Shown here: piece by piece, positions 51,128 to 62,104 of the stretch | Numbering within the stretch: the first letter of the stretch is position 1 | Layout: each line of letters begins with the position of its first letter | NCBI GenBank assembly: GCA_008508345.1 | Contig: QNGE01000110.1 | Span: forward strand, 44,182 to 108,181 | Length of the DNA stretch: 64,000 nt | Source of the DNA: Paragonimus westermani | Lineage: Eukaryota > Platyhelminthes > Trematoda > Plagiorchiida > Troglotrematidae | Reading direction: 5' to 3' | Program-made: the position numbers and the translations under genes | The notes under the pieces: generated by a model | What the model saw: the letters and a program-made list of their open reading frames with translations, nothing else | Database searches by the model: none | What the model was told of the DNA's origin: nothing

Positions 51128-54100
51128 CCACCAATATGACTCGAATGGTGGTTTTGATTTGCGCTGTGTGGCTGTTAGTGTCTCTGACGGCGAGTATCGA
51201 TTGCAGGCAAGTTTTTACCAAGTATAAGTTTTTTTATAAGATAAATAAATCAAACCTTATATTCAGCGCTCCAACTTACTCGCGTTCATAAGTAACGAGG
51301 GCCTCTTGAACCAGATGACAATAAACGGCTGGAGTAAAATTTTCACATGTTTATGGTAAATTTTCAGCAGTAATGCACTTTTTCTTGCACAAATGCAGAC
51401 GATTTTGAAACGTCCAATCAAAATCTAACACTTTTCCATCGCTTTTCGTAATTTTATTAAGGTTCGTTTTACTTTGAACTATTAAGTAGAACTGGCCGTT
51501 TCTTTTGAAGCATGTTAACTGTCCACTTATATGCTGGTTAGCTTCATTGTTTTCTATTACTCTGAAACATTTGATAAATAGGGTCAGTCCGAGTAAATCA
51601 AAAAATAAATTTTCAAACAGCTACCAAATTCTACCAAGAAAGTTGTGAAATCGAAAGAAAGATTCATTTGGTGCAAGGACTCTGGGTATTAGTGCACAAT
51701 ACAAGTCATCTTAACCTTCACTTAATCAACTAACTTCATAAGTTGTCAGCTGCGGTTCAGTTCCAGATTCAGTTGGCTAATATAACATTGGTCTAACACA
51801 TTCGACAAGTTACAGCCTGAAAGTATTTTGTGTAATTTTGCCTTTGAACAGATTATCAGATTTCTGTAATGTTCATCATTTTAATGCACATATCCATGTG
51901 CTTCAGCATCCATCGTTCAAGAAGACAAACTCCTGAAACCCTAATGATACTCACGACAGTCTCTTCATTTCGAATTCCAAATCACTATAGTGCTGATGAT
52001 TTAACTTAAGCTTATGAAGTGTGATCTCTGAAATCCAACGAACGATATTATTTGAGCACAGCATGAAAAGGAAATAGTCGCGGGTGATCGTGAATGGAAG
52101 GTTAACAGAAGTTACCACTCATTCTGACTGTGTTTGTTTTTTCAGCTAAAGAAATTTTTATTAGCTGGATAAACATACTGAGTATACCTTAGGATGTTTA
52201 GACAGATCGAGTAAAGCATACTGAGAGATGTGTAACAAACACTCGGACACCGCACAATTTTCAATTACAATCCACAGCCCTATAAATCGTTAGTGGATAA
52301 AATTTATCAGAACCACTAAGCGGACAGAACACAGCCTAACTATAAACGCGGTATTGACGTTGATTCTATAGTTAGAAAGAGAAAGAGAGAATAACAGAAT
52401 AGTAGTATATAGCACAATCTTCAAAATTTGCGTACGGACATTCTTTTTCGATGAATATCCATTTAGATATTTACTGTGTCACTTCATTAAAACATAAGGT
52501 GAATGCGGTGTATGAAAATTGAGAGCAAAAATTTGGGTTATTATGAACTGGCTGAAGATTGCTAAATATATGCATGGTTTGGCCCTTATTTCCGCATGGA
52601 TTGTAACCTGAAAGTTTCAGAGAAAGTGTAGATAATACACAACCACATGAAAATTAAGAGGAAAGAGTCTGATTCACATGTTTTGTCCATTAAGTGCATT
52701 GAATAGAATAACCAGTGTCACAACGAACGTACTTGATGGACCATGTTATTCTTTGTAGTTATGTCATACTCATCGTTAACAAACGTACACACATTTTATG
52801 GCTACGCATTGCAGTTAGACCATATGTGGAGACGGAACAAAACGAAGTATCTTCGCTGTGTCCGAGACAGCCTCGTTAAGCCAGCATATAATGTTTAACC
52901 TGATATTCGGTATAACAATCTATCGTATGTACTGCAAGTAACCGGTAACTTAAACGTGGTCACACACAATTAGTCAACAAGGAATCAACAGTCTGGCTCA
53001 CTTTTTCAAAATGTTAGAGGTAAAGGTAGGGTGAAAGGGACTCAAAAATACGTTTCTCACATCCGTTGAACGAACGTTTATTCAACTGTTACCAAACTTC
53101 TTGTACACTTAGAGTAAAGTGAAAAGCACGGAACATTAAGCCAACTCGATTGTATTAGCACAATGTTTAAAATAAATCGTGACTCTTCGACAACACAGTT
53201 GTAACTATTACCACACTCCACGTAGACCTTGACAGAAAAAACACTGTTTCACGAGGAAAGCAGCGGCACCCGTTTACAATGTTTAAAAACTGTCTAAACT
53301 CCAAGGTACACCTTTAAAGGCAGAATGTTTGATGAAGTTAGGTCCTTCAATTGACCTTACACAAACGGCGATATGCAGATTCTTTTTATTTCACGAGTTT
53401 TATTGGCGGTTTTAATGTAAACGGATGCTAAAATTGTCTTTGAAACAACATAAAAACGGCACAAACACAAGATGTGACAGTGATCCATAATTTTCAAAGC
53501 GACTGAAATCATTTATCCTTGCTTTGTCTGTCAGTAGTGTCTATTCGTGATATCACAGAATGTTACTTCGCTAAAAAATGTGCTCCACCCGCGCCTTTTC
53601 TTGAACCTGACGACCGCACTTTTCGGTATCTTTCTCAGCTATGAATAGAAATGATTTCAACCGCCTTGGAAGACAAGTACTAAATATTTTAATCGTTCAA
53701 TAAACATTTGGTCGGCCATTTTGAAGCGAAATGCATGAAGTATAAGTTTTAACACCACCATGTAATTGACAAATTCACGTAAAGATGTCAGCTAAATATT
53801 TTTACGAGCAAATGTAACTATTTATGGAACAAAAACATGCAATTTGTTTACTTAGTTATCGGAAGGCATCCTGTTGTTAGATATTTGTCTGTTCATGAAT
53901 TCACTTAGAAACAACAGGCTGAAATGCATGTACCTGGGTTTCCTATAATTGTTTCTGCTCAGGTTGCTTTACTATGTTCCGTTTTCACCTTTACTTATTA
54001 CGTGGGGATTGATGTTTTATTACTGGTGTTTCCTGGCTGCTTTGCTATTCCATTATTAGACAAAATGTATGGTTATTTAGGATTAAGTATGTTTATTGGG

Positions 54101-57100
54101 TGATATGCGCATACACGCAAGTGTTGCTATTCTTTTACGTGCCTAAGTAATATTTGAAGTGTTTTCACAGAATTCTCAGAGAACCGCATCTTCCGAATGC
54201 GAAGAGTTTCCACGTGGCTAGTGACTGGGAGGATAGATATACAGAGTAAGTTCTACTATACAGATCATATTAAGTTCTGTCATACAATTCACCTGGGAAG
54301 AGTAGTAACGTATAGCTTCCACAAGCAAGGTAGTATCTCTTTTAGTAGACAAACAGATGTCATTATTGAAAATATCTGTAAAGCCGAGGGAGGTGCACAC
54401 GACACTCCACCCAAATATAACAAACAATACGGTTCCACGTTCGACTGCGTGTTTTTGCAGCAAATCCCACTCAGATAGACATAATTTTAGATTTTATCAT
54501 TAGGCATTTTTGCCAAACGCATTAATATACAGAGTACCTTTTTAAGGTTTACCGATTTTCTAAACTTCATGTAGTTCTGCATAGAGTGCAAAATTTAACG
54601 TCAGGTAGAGACAATTAGATTTCATGCAATAAACTCAAGCAACACCACAAGAAATTCATTGATCTACCTCAACTACACTAACCAGCAGGCACGTTGCCCG
54701 TTAAAAATGAACAAAACGACCGCCTTGCTCACAGCAGCACTTGACAGCATTCAAAATCTCCTCCTCTGTGACATCTTGAGCTACATTTCTCCGAAGTGAA
54801 CCTCTAGTATGCTGTTGAGCATCCTTGGTCAGTCACAGTTGATTGCCTGAGCGTTTGCAGAGATATTTGATTGACAACCCTGATAATTCAAAAAGTTCGT
54901 GCGCCGCAGCCCATTCATGCATTATTACCTTGAATGAATGCTTTTTGCGCTCTGCTTTGAAACTGAAAGGCTGTGTGATATCAAATGGCAAGCCAGATAA
55001 CATTGCACAAAGAAATCCCTCAGTTTCATAAACTTCAAATGGGTGTAAGATACTCTAAACGTACAACCTTTAGGCAATATTAAGGACTGGAAACTGGCAC
55101 TCAGTTTACTGCGCGAACGATGAAATATAATTTCAGTAAATAAAATTCGTTTCTCAGAAAGAACAGTTTTGCATCAAAGTCACTGGATTTATTGAACAGA
55201 TATAATCAAAAGTAACCGCTACTATCTATGTTCAGACTTCCCATAAAGAAACGGTTTCACGTCGCTAATGTTTGGGACGAACCAGACGAATATTAACTAG
55301 CAACGAAGTAAGTGTTTCGTGTCGATTGATATCTGTCCATATTTTGCCTATGCAACTTTTCATTACTTTGTAAGTTTACTTCGTTTACACACCTGTTTAC
55401 ATTTAGCAATTAAAAGAGCAAGCCGTAAAAATAGATATCGAAACGTCTTACACAGTTTTGACCCCTACCTAAACTCAGCTGAGGCAAGATGCTTTGCACT
55501 ATATAAGTACGTAAAAGGAATTAACTAACTCTTGGACAGCAGTCGATTGTTGTTAGCACCCTTAATTTCGAACATCAAAGGAACAGACAAATTCACTGAC
55601 TAAGTTTAGTTGATTCTTCACGCAAAGCTGTTAAAATATTCTCAATGTCTTGTTGTTTTGAGTTATCTGAAAGGTATTTCGTTAGTTTTTACCTTTATGT
55701 AAAACACACCCGCACTTTCGATGCAGTGGACCAATTACAGAGAAAAACTTATCACTAGGTACAACTGCCGACTGTTCTTTGAAACAAATAACTGATTTCA
55801 GTAACTACTGAAAACTTCTGAAAGAATGGGTTTTCATTCTGTTGGCATAAAAGTTGCCGTCGTGTGCTGGCCCTTAAACAGATTGTGTGTAATACCACCT
55901 GTCGAGATTTCATCGCTCGTATGTATGTCAAAGTCAATTTGTCCTAAAGCAACACACCACTCTCACATGCATTTAGTCGTCACAACCCAAGTAAGGCGTT
56001 CAATCAATCATTTCGACGCGGATAACTACTGACGTGTTGCACTTGCGTACGTATTATATTCTGGGGAGAGCACAGAACCCATATTTATTCGCCTATGAGG
56101 TCGGTGATTCGTCAAGAATATCATGACCAAGCCGCAACGAACAAACATGCTGCCGCACGTATGAGAGTATTTGTCAGTCATTTCTGTCCACTGAGCGACT
56201 GAGGGGGGCACGAACAAGAGACTGGCCATGCATACTCAAGCGGTGGAGAGCAGCCTCCGTTTCGGATGTCACTTTTGTTTACTGATTTCTGAAAGGAATG
56301 AGCTTGCACACAAGCGAATTTTAAAAGTAAGCACAGAGAACTTGCAACTAAATAAAGATAGCCATCAAGCCTTGAGGTCGTTTGAATTGGAAAAAAAATT
56401 ACCTTCCACCACGCACCAATATGATTAGTTTTTTTATCCCAGGTGGCTACCAATGGTTACATATACAAAATTAGATTGCGAAACTGTTTTCTTAAAACTA
56501 CTGCGTCTGTTGAGTTGGCGTTCACAACTACCAGTACAGTAAAGATGTTGAAAATATAAATATAACCTTGTCTACACAAGTACCAACTTGTTCCAAAACG
56601 TCTTAGGTGACTTAACCATGCTCGAGTTAACATAAATTTGCAGATTACGTCAGTTTTATAGTGTCGGACAATTATAAGGACATTGAGGAGACGGCTTATT
56701 TTTGTCCAAATTTTGTGTTAGATAACCATTGTTCATCGTTCGAACAGATGGCAATGGCCAGCTTGGTAAAAAGTTGCTACATATTCTAAACCTTATCTTT
56801 TTAAATAAACGACATTCAAAAAGGAATCCTTGTTCAAAAAAGAGAGAGAATATTAAACAACTAACATCTTGGAAGATTGTAACATTAACTAGGTTGGTTC
56901 AGAACTGGCAAATTCACAAACTTGCCCCGCATAAAAGCATGCAATATTTAATCATTTGAAAGTGTAGTTTCGTATTTCTTTTCAGATATCACCTTCACGT
57001 GTGTCAGCGATCAAACCCTGCATGTAATCTTCATGATTAAAAATAAATAAAGAATGATGCCACATTATCTATTTTTTCTAATTCTTCCTCATTATGGACA

Positions 57101-59973
57101 ATGTAGGGACATAAAACTCATTTTCTTATTGGCAACTTGTATGAATAATTTGAAAACCACAGTTTGTCAATTCACAATTCAACTATCAGGCTTGTCTAAA
57201 CAAATTTACGATTCAACAATTTATTAGATAATGCAGAATGTCGAACTGTTTGTTGAAATTTAAAAGGCTTTGTAGGTCGTGACGAAACCTATCCTTATTT
57301 AGGTTTGGAACGGTTTAATTGCCTAAGAGCATTCAACTGCGGAAATACCACGAACTAAGCTTTTACACTGAGGTAAGAATGGTTTCTTTTCCAGCTAAAC
57401 GACTAAGAATCGTGATACAGCTTTTTCCGTCGTCTTCTAAGCTTGATATTCTGAATGACTCACATATTGCATTTGAATGTCCAGACACGTACGCAGGTCA
57501 CACTAGTTGCTCGCTGCCAAACATCTACCATAGTTATTACTAATAAGTAGTGTGGCAGATTTATGAATTTCATGAGACCCAACTGTGAAAAGTCAGGGCT
57601 TCGGCTGGATTCGAATCAGCGACAGACACAGCATGCCTCAACGCGGCAAGCGCTCTACCGGCTGAGCTACGAAGTCACACCGGGAGCTCGAAAATTTCAC
57701 ATTTGGACTCTGTTACCCACCCATCAGCGTAGACAACATGTATTTGTGGTGGTTATATCACTTTTCAAAACCAGGAAGAAGTCTGAGGGACAAAGCACCT
57801 CAATCTGGACAATGTATTCTTGACGAAGGTGATTACACCGATCTCGGTAATGCAACATACTTCTCAACGGTATGGCACACCCAAACTCCACAATGTCGGT
57901 TTGACGCTTGGGTTAATATCGCCAGGTCCAACTCACCACAACACATGCTGGCACAGTGTTTGGTCCAACTTCTTCTGCCTGTGAGAGATACTGTGAAAGA
58001 TATTTTTAATGCAACCGATTTTTCAGTGGCTTGGACTGTAGCACCAAACAAATAACCAGTTTAGACACTGTTCCGCTGTTTGCAAACGTTCATCTAATGC
58101 AGATGGTTGGTATGGGTAGTAAGTTTATTGAATCTTATCAACTGAACATTGGATTGCCTACATTCGAGTTAGATAGCCTTGTGCTGCTGTGCACAGCAAA
58201 CGTGAAGTTCTACTTCTACAGAACTGGCTAACAACAAATCGAAGGTGATACTACGGTCAGTCCACTCAGTCTGTCATAAGCCAACGTTTTCGTTACCCAC
58301 CTGAAGCAGAACGCAGACGCGGTTTGAATTCGCGAAGTGGTCTTGGACACCAAAGTGCCATACTCAAGACAGAATGTGACAATTCACTAGGAGCCGGCGT
58401 CAACCATCGCTCAATATGTGTTGACATATCGACCCCGAACAAACCTAAAGAAGGCGTCTGTCATAAGTTACGCAGCAAAAATTGAAACATTCTCCGGTTT
58501 GCGCAGACGATAGCAATTGACAAATGGAAACCACCACTGTACGTACAGAACTACTTGGTCTTCAGCACCAGATTGCCCTGATGACAGGTGTGCACGAATG
58601 TGTGTGAATGTGCGTGTTTGTCTGGTTGTCGATTTTGTTGTTTAGCTTCACAGTGTCTACTGAACTTTGCCTTGTAAACCCACAGACTACAATATGTGCC
58701 TGGTGAGATGCAGCGAAATGCTATCCAGGGCTACAATGTGCACGTTTCTTCGTTCAAATGCAGCTTTTTCTATAGTATTTGGGTGAGACATGTTGACAGT
58801 CTTGGTTTTTTCATCGATGTCCCAGCTATCAGGATTTTTGTGGTGAAACAGAAATCACAGACTTTTGATGGATGTAATGAATCTTGTTCTCCACTGAGTG
58901 CAGCTGAAATTTTAGGTATGATAATTTTTCCGTGATATCTGCGCTAAAGTTCAGATAGTTTTCCTGACAAAGAAATTAACCAATGGTGGGCTGATTAGAG
59001 AATTGTGAACGCTAAAATAGTCTCACGTTTATCGGCCAAAACTATTATATACCACCGGCCAATGACTGCATGGTTTAATAGTCACCAGAGAGTATCAGGA
59101 GGATAGGTAATCTATGAAGTTGCGAGTAAGATGTATACTTATGCACGGGCAGAGGCTTAACAACACGGGCGAGCGAGCGGATAATGAAAACCAGATAAGA
59201 TTGGCATACACGACACAAGAGTATTGTTAGCGTCAAGCTGGATATATCAGTGTGATCTCCAATGTAAAACTGAGTCATTACATTTATGAACAAACAAGTA
59301 ACTTAGAAGTTTTCTTAGATCCACCAAAATATCCACCAGGATGTTGACTGTCAGAGCATGACATCTCAGTCAGTTCACGCTAGAATCTATCAGATCCACA
59401 GATGAACACCGGGGTGGTATTAGTGATAGGTGGCTTGGCAGATATAACTGATTTAAACGAAACCCAGTTAAGAAAAATCTGGAATTCCGGTGGATTATAA
59501 ACCATGAATCTAAACTCCATATGACAGTTCGTGGGGTGTAAAATGTAAGAAGATTGAACCTAACAAACGCACCGATATGAACACGACCGGCAGTTTGCAG
59601 AAACCTACGACTAATCACTTTCGACGACACGATCAGGCTGGCATGTCATCGTGGTGACCAAGTAGGATAGCACGTCGCCGTAGCATCGGATTCTGCCATA
59701 ACGGGCATCGGAGTAAAACATGCTGTCTGAGTGCGTCACGCATTAAGACAACCGAGCCACAGGCGAAGCTGAACCAATCAACTACAAAGTCAAGGCTTCA
59801 GCACGAATCGTATTTCTTCATTTTACCGAAGCATCTTGTCCATAAAATAACCAATAGAAACTCACTAAACCGATATTTGCTTTGTGTCACCAGGTCTGCA
59901 TTTGGTTTCAAACTGTAAGGCAGCTAGGTCCAAAAGGGAAAAATTTGAGCTCATCGTTTGGCTCTGTTATTGA
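51128..59973 (+). CDS. Candidate multi-exon gene for a small secreted protein, family unknown
   Basis: Model by eye: coding exon 1 51,136-51,206, exon 2 54,171-54,245, exon 3 58,686-58,915 and exon 4 59,894-59,973. Exon 1 follows a strong acceptor (GATTTCTTTTCCAG) by 8 nt, so it could be spliced or trans-spliced. It encodes a textbook signal peptide (MTRMVVLICAVWLLVSLTAS) and ends at CAG|GCAAGT, a GC-type donor. Exon 2 has a good acceptor (GTTTTCACAG) and a perfect GTAAGT donor, and in phase reads ILREPHLPNAKSFHVASDWE. Exon 3 reads LQYVPGEMQRNAIQGYNVHV and later DGCNESCSPLSAAEIL, with donor TTTTAG|GTATGA. Exon 4 gives 25 codons, then TGA. An alternative uses the donor GG|GTGAGA at 58,783 and a phase-0 reading of exon 4 (VRQLGPKGKNLSSSFGS) that stays open to 60,118. 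Phases agree at every junction. Exons could be missing from the long introns, which carry repeats. Exon 1 is the most convincing part; the rest is inference. Confidence 0.35.
51136..51206 (+). CDS. Exon 1 of candidate gene: signal-peptide exon with GC donor
   Basis: The ATG at 51,136 opens 23 codons plus 2 nt: a short N-region with one Arg, a hydrophobic core VVLICAVWLLVSL, and a small-residue cleavage region (TAS). It ends CAG|GCAAGT, which matches the extended consensus of the minor GC-AG intron class. If the intron is not removed, the frame runs on to a stop at 51,289-51,291. Confidence 0.45.
54171..54245 (+). CDS. Exon 2 of candidate gene
   Basis: 75 nt bounded by GTTTTCACAG and GTAAGT. 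Taking the phase left by exon 1, it reads 24 intact codons plus 2 nt. It is GC-richer than the surrounding DNA. A second frame is also open across it, so coding identity rests on the splice sites and phase. Confidence 0.4.
54840..55310. other. No recognisable feature inside the putative intron
   Basis: A 62-codon frame at 54.84-55.03 kb ends in protein-like residues but has no motif. AT-rich otherwise. Confidence 0.35.
57392..57500 (+). CDS. Isolated exon-like interval
   Basis: A strong acceptor (GGTTTCTTTTCCAG) precedes an open stretch reading KRLRIVIQLFPSSSKLDILN followed by DSHIAFECPD, which ends near ACGCAG|GTCACA. Its phase does not fit the junction between exons 2 and 3 of the 51-60 kb model, so it is not part of that model as drawn. 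A GAG|GTAAGA donor lies only 22 nt upstream of the acceptor. Confidence 0.22.
57548..57725 (-). repeat. tRNA-headed retroposon (SINE-like), copy C
   Basis: On the minus strand the tRNA-like body (57,598-57,677) has TAGCTCAGCCGGTAGAGCG (near-perfect A box) and GATTCGAATCC (B box with one change). It is followed by a tail ending CATAAATCTGCCACACTA, shared with copy A. Upstream of the tRNA-like part, the sequence through GGGTAACAGAGTCCAAATG matches copies A and B. It then stops at about 57,725, where the other copies continue, so this copy is 5'-truncated or lacks their extra module. Confidence 0.8.
57740..58400 (+). pseudogene. Penelope-like element relic, RT fingers/palm part
   Basis: The plus-strand translation retains PLE reverse-transcriptase landmarks in order. 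These are ILDEGDYTDL (about 57,810), SPQHMLAQCLVQLLLPVRD (about 57,935), SLDTVPLFANVHLMQMV (about 58,053; the sLF(T)NVPl palm motif), ESYQLNIGLPTFEL (about 58,131), and QIEGDTTVSPLSLS (about 58,236), the counterpart of the qxDGVAMGSPL motif. Stops and frame changes interrupt it (for example a TAA at 58,229-58,231), and the YVDD box and endonuclease were not found. It sits next to retroposon copy C, within an intron of the candidate gene. Confidence 0.7.
59371..59483 (-). repeat. Copy D of the upstream module of the tRNA-headed retroposon
   Basis: CAGTTCACGCTAGAATC and the following about 110 bp align with 38,995-39,104, including the loop of the palindrome (TATTAGTGATAGGTGGC versus TATTACTGGTGAGTAAC). 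No tRNA-like head accompanies this copy. A CpG-rich tract of unknown nature continues to about 59,830. Confidence 0.6.
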
Positions 59974-59974
59974 G

Positions 59975-60600
59975 CTGGTCGAGTGCACAGAGTTGTTGAA
60001 CATACAGTTTCTGCCGTTCGTTCGAATTCAGCTAAGACCCAAATTTTTGCAATTGCTTCATTTCCAAAATATGATAAACGATTGTTCTGAATTACAATTG
60101 TGTAAAAACATCAGTTAATGTAAATGAATTAGGGCCTAAGTCGTGAAAATCTGTGCATTTTGACAGTATGGTAGAAGAAAGTGAATATTCGTCGTTCTAA
60201 AAAACATGAAGAGTTCACAAATAACAATGTAATTTTGGTGTCATCCATTAAGGTCTGAGGACAAAACCTGACGTGCGTGCATAAATAATCCGCACTACTA
60301 TCCAAATCCTGACTTTGCAATTTTCGAACAATATGACATCTCATTCGGTTTATCTCTTGGGAATGAAAAGAATTAACTGTTTGTTCCGGGAGCGACGAAT
60401 CAATGGTCAAATTAAATTTTAAACAGATACAATAGGTTTTGTCCATGACGCGCAGTTTGAAAGAAATGGAGGTTTGTTTGAGGCTACCTAGGAATTTTAT
60501 AAAGAGGGCTACGCAAAAGCATGCTCTCGCACAAATTTGAGTGCCTTCACAATCCGTCAGTATGCAATTTATGATAATATGGATGGGTTATTCACAGCGA
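59975..60600. other. No recognisable gene apart from the alternative exon-4 frame
   Basis: The phase-0 frame from 59,894 remains open to 60,118. Beyond that, a 105-codon minus-strand frame at 60.13-60.45 kb has no recognised motif. AT-rich flank of the next PLE relic. Confidence 0.35.
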
Positions 60601-60629
60601 ACAACTAGAGGGGTGGATAAACAATGAGC

Positions 60630-62100
60630 GGATTAGCATAGGTCATTAAGTCCAGGGAAGAGTCAAGTTCAAGAACAGTTGCTCCTGAATACGAAGAGCT
60701 GACTTGAGTCGATTGATTGCGATTGTTCCAGCAAACCGTAACAATCTTGAGTTAGGATGACCTAACGGGTTTCTGATTGCACAAGATGCATCGATGACGC
60801 GACCAATGGTCGAGACCTGTCTAGCGACCGAGAAAACCGGCTATCTACGCGTTTCAACAACATTGCCATCCTCCGGTAACACGGACTTCTGCAGCAGTTT
60901 CGGCAAATGTTCCTTCACCTTGAAGCTCAAGCATCTCTCGTTTCTGCCCATGCAACTTGCTCCGCAGTTGCATATAAATTAATAAAAATGATGCGAAGTA
61001 GCACAGAATGAAGGCACTGGTAATTTCTGAGTCTGAGCGATTACACGGGGTTCAGCTGCATTGGACGTTTGCTTAATTCAACTTCTCAACCGCTGTGTTG
61101 TTTGATGTGTGAGGCAATCACCCTTAGAAAGCAGCTCCATGTGGACCTTCTTGCACACTACAGTGACCATCTTTTCGGATGGTACGTTTTGTCCACTGTC
61201 CCTATCTATGAACCTTCTGAGGTAACCATTCGATTGTAAAACATAAGCAATCGAGCTAGTTGTTCCCCAAGACTGTCGTGCGTACAGAATAGACTCGCTT
61301 GTGTGAACTGAGTATTCAGTAGTGTTCATGTATTTTGGACAGGAATGAGGCTGTTGCATATTAAGTATTGACCCGATCAAGTGGGTTTCCATAAACAGCT
61401 CTTTTAACCGAGCCATCCTCTCGACGACATGAGAATATCTCAAAATGGCAGGCAGTTGTCGGCCTTCAATTCGCAAATAAACTTAAGATTAGGATGACAA
61501 CTACTCAGATGTTGCTCCAGGTTATCTATCACCTGTGTAGATCGACTCAGTTTTGACGTGCCTTCAACGTGAGGCTTGTATCATGACAAGTCTTCTATTC
61601 CCGTAATCATCTGTTGCTCACTTTATAGCAAGCAATTGTCGGAGGTAGAAACGAGTGAACTCGCCATGGCTACTCCGTCTCGTTGGCGGTCGGACGGCTT
61701 ATGAAAACGAAAACTGGCAATTGCAGTATAGAGCAGCAAAGTTTCAATCAGTTTGTCTGTAATGAGCAGCAACGAGATTTGACTCATTTCAGTGAGCTCA
61801 CAAAGGTAGTCAGTCGTTTTGTGCAGCGGAACACTTGTGGGCAGCGACTGAGCGTCTACAGCGCACATGAGTTCGTTAGCGAGATTGACTCTGTGCAGGT
61901 CACTGATTAACTCAAAAAATATTTTATGGAATGGTTGGAGTTTTCGTTTCAATGGGGTTGGAATGGCGACTAGTCAGCGTGCCAACTTCTGGTGAGGTGA
62001 GTTTGTCATCGTCAAAATTGGCTTAAGAGGCACCCCAAACATTTGCGTCTTCGACAGGCCGTGAAGTTAGGGTGTTGACAACCCACATGGCCCAAGAGAT
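60630..62100 (-). pseudogene. Penelope-like element relic: RT plus GIY-YIG, heavily mutated
   Basis: Reading the minus strand from 62,100: GLSKTQMFGVPLKPIL, SVPLHKTTDYLCEL (about 61,800-61,845) and RQRDGVAMASSL (61,656-61,687; the RT motif around the GVAMGSPL core). Then come CHPNLKF (in another frame), LQSNGYLRRFIDRDS (about 61,200), HMELLSKGD (about 61,130) and a degenerate endonuclease with CNCGASCMGRNERC (about 60,931-60,972), where the YIG signature has become CMG. The frame ends near 60,640. Many stops and frame changes are present. Only about 120 bp separates the GVAM motif from the thumb segment, and no YVDD box is visible, so a deletion probably removed the catalytic palm. It is too divergent from the 28-kb relic to be a recent copy of it. 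Confidence 0.85.
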
Positions 62101-62104
62101 TATA

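Noticed and set aside
52370..52395. GA-rich microsatellite
   Set aside because: Only a short imperfect GAAA/GAGA run, not a meaningful tandem array.
59370..59630. 86-codon minus-strand frame as a gene
   Set aside because: It overlaps the dispersed repeat shared with the 39-kb palindrome; the translation is of repeat sequence.
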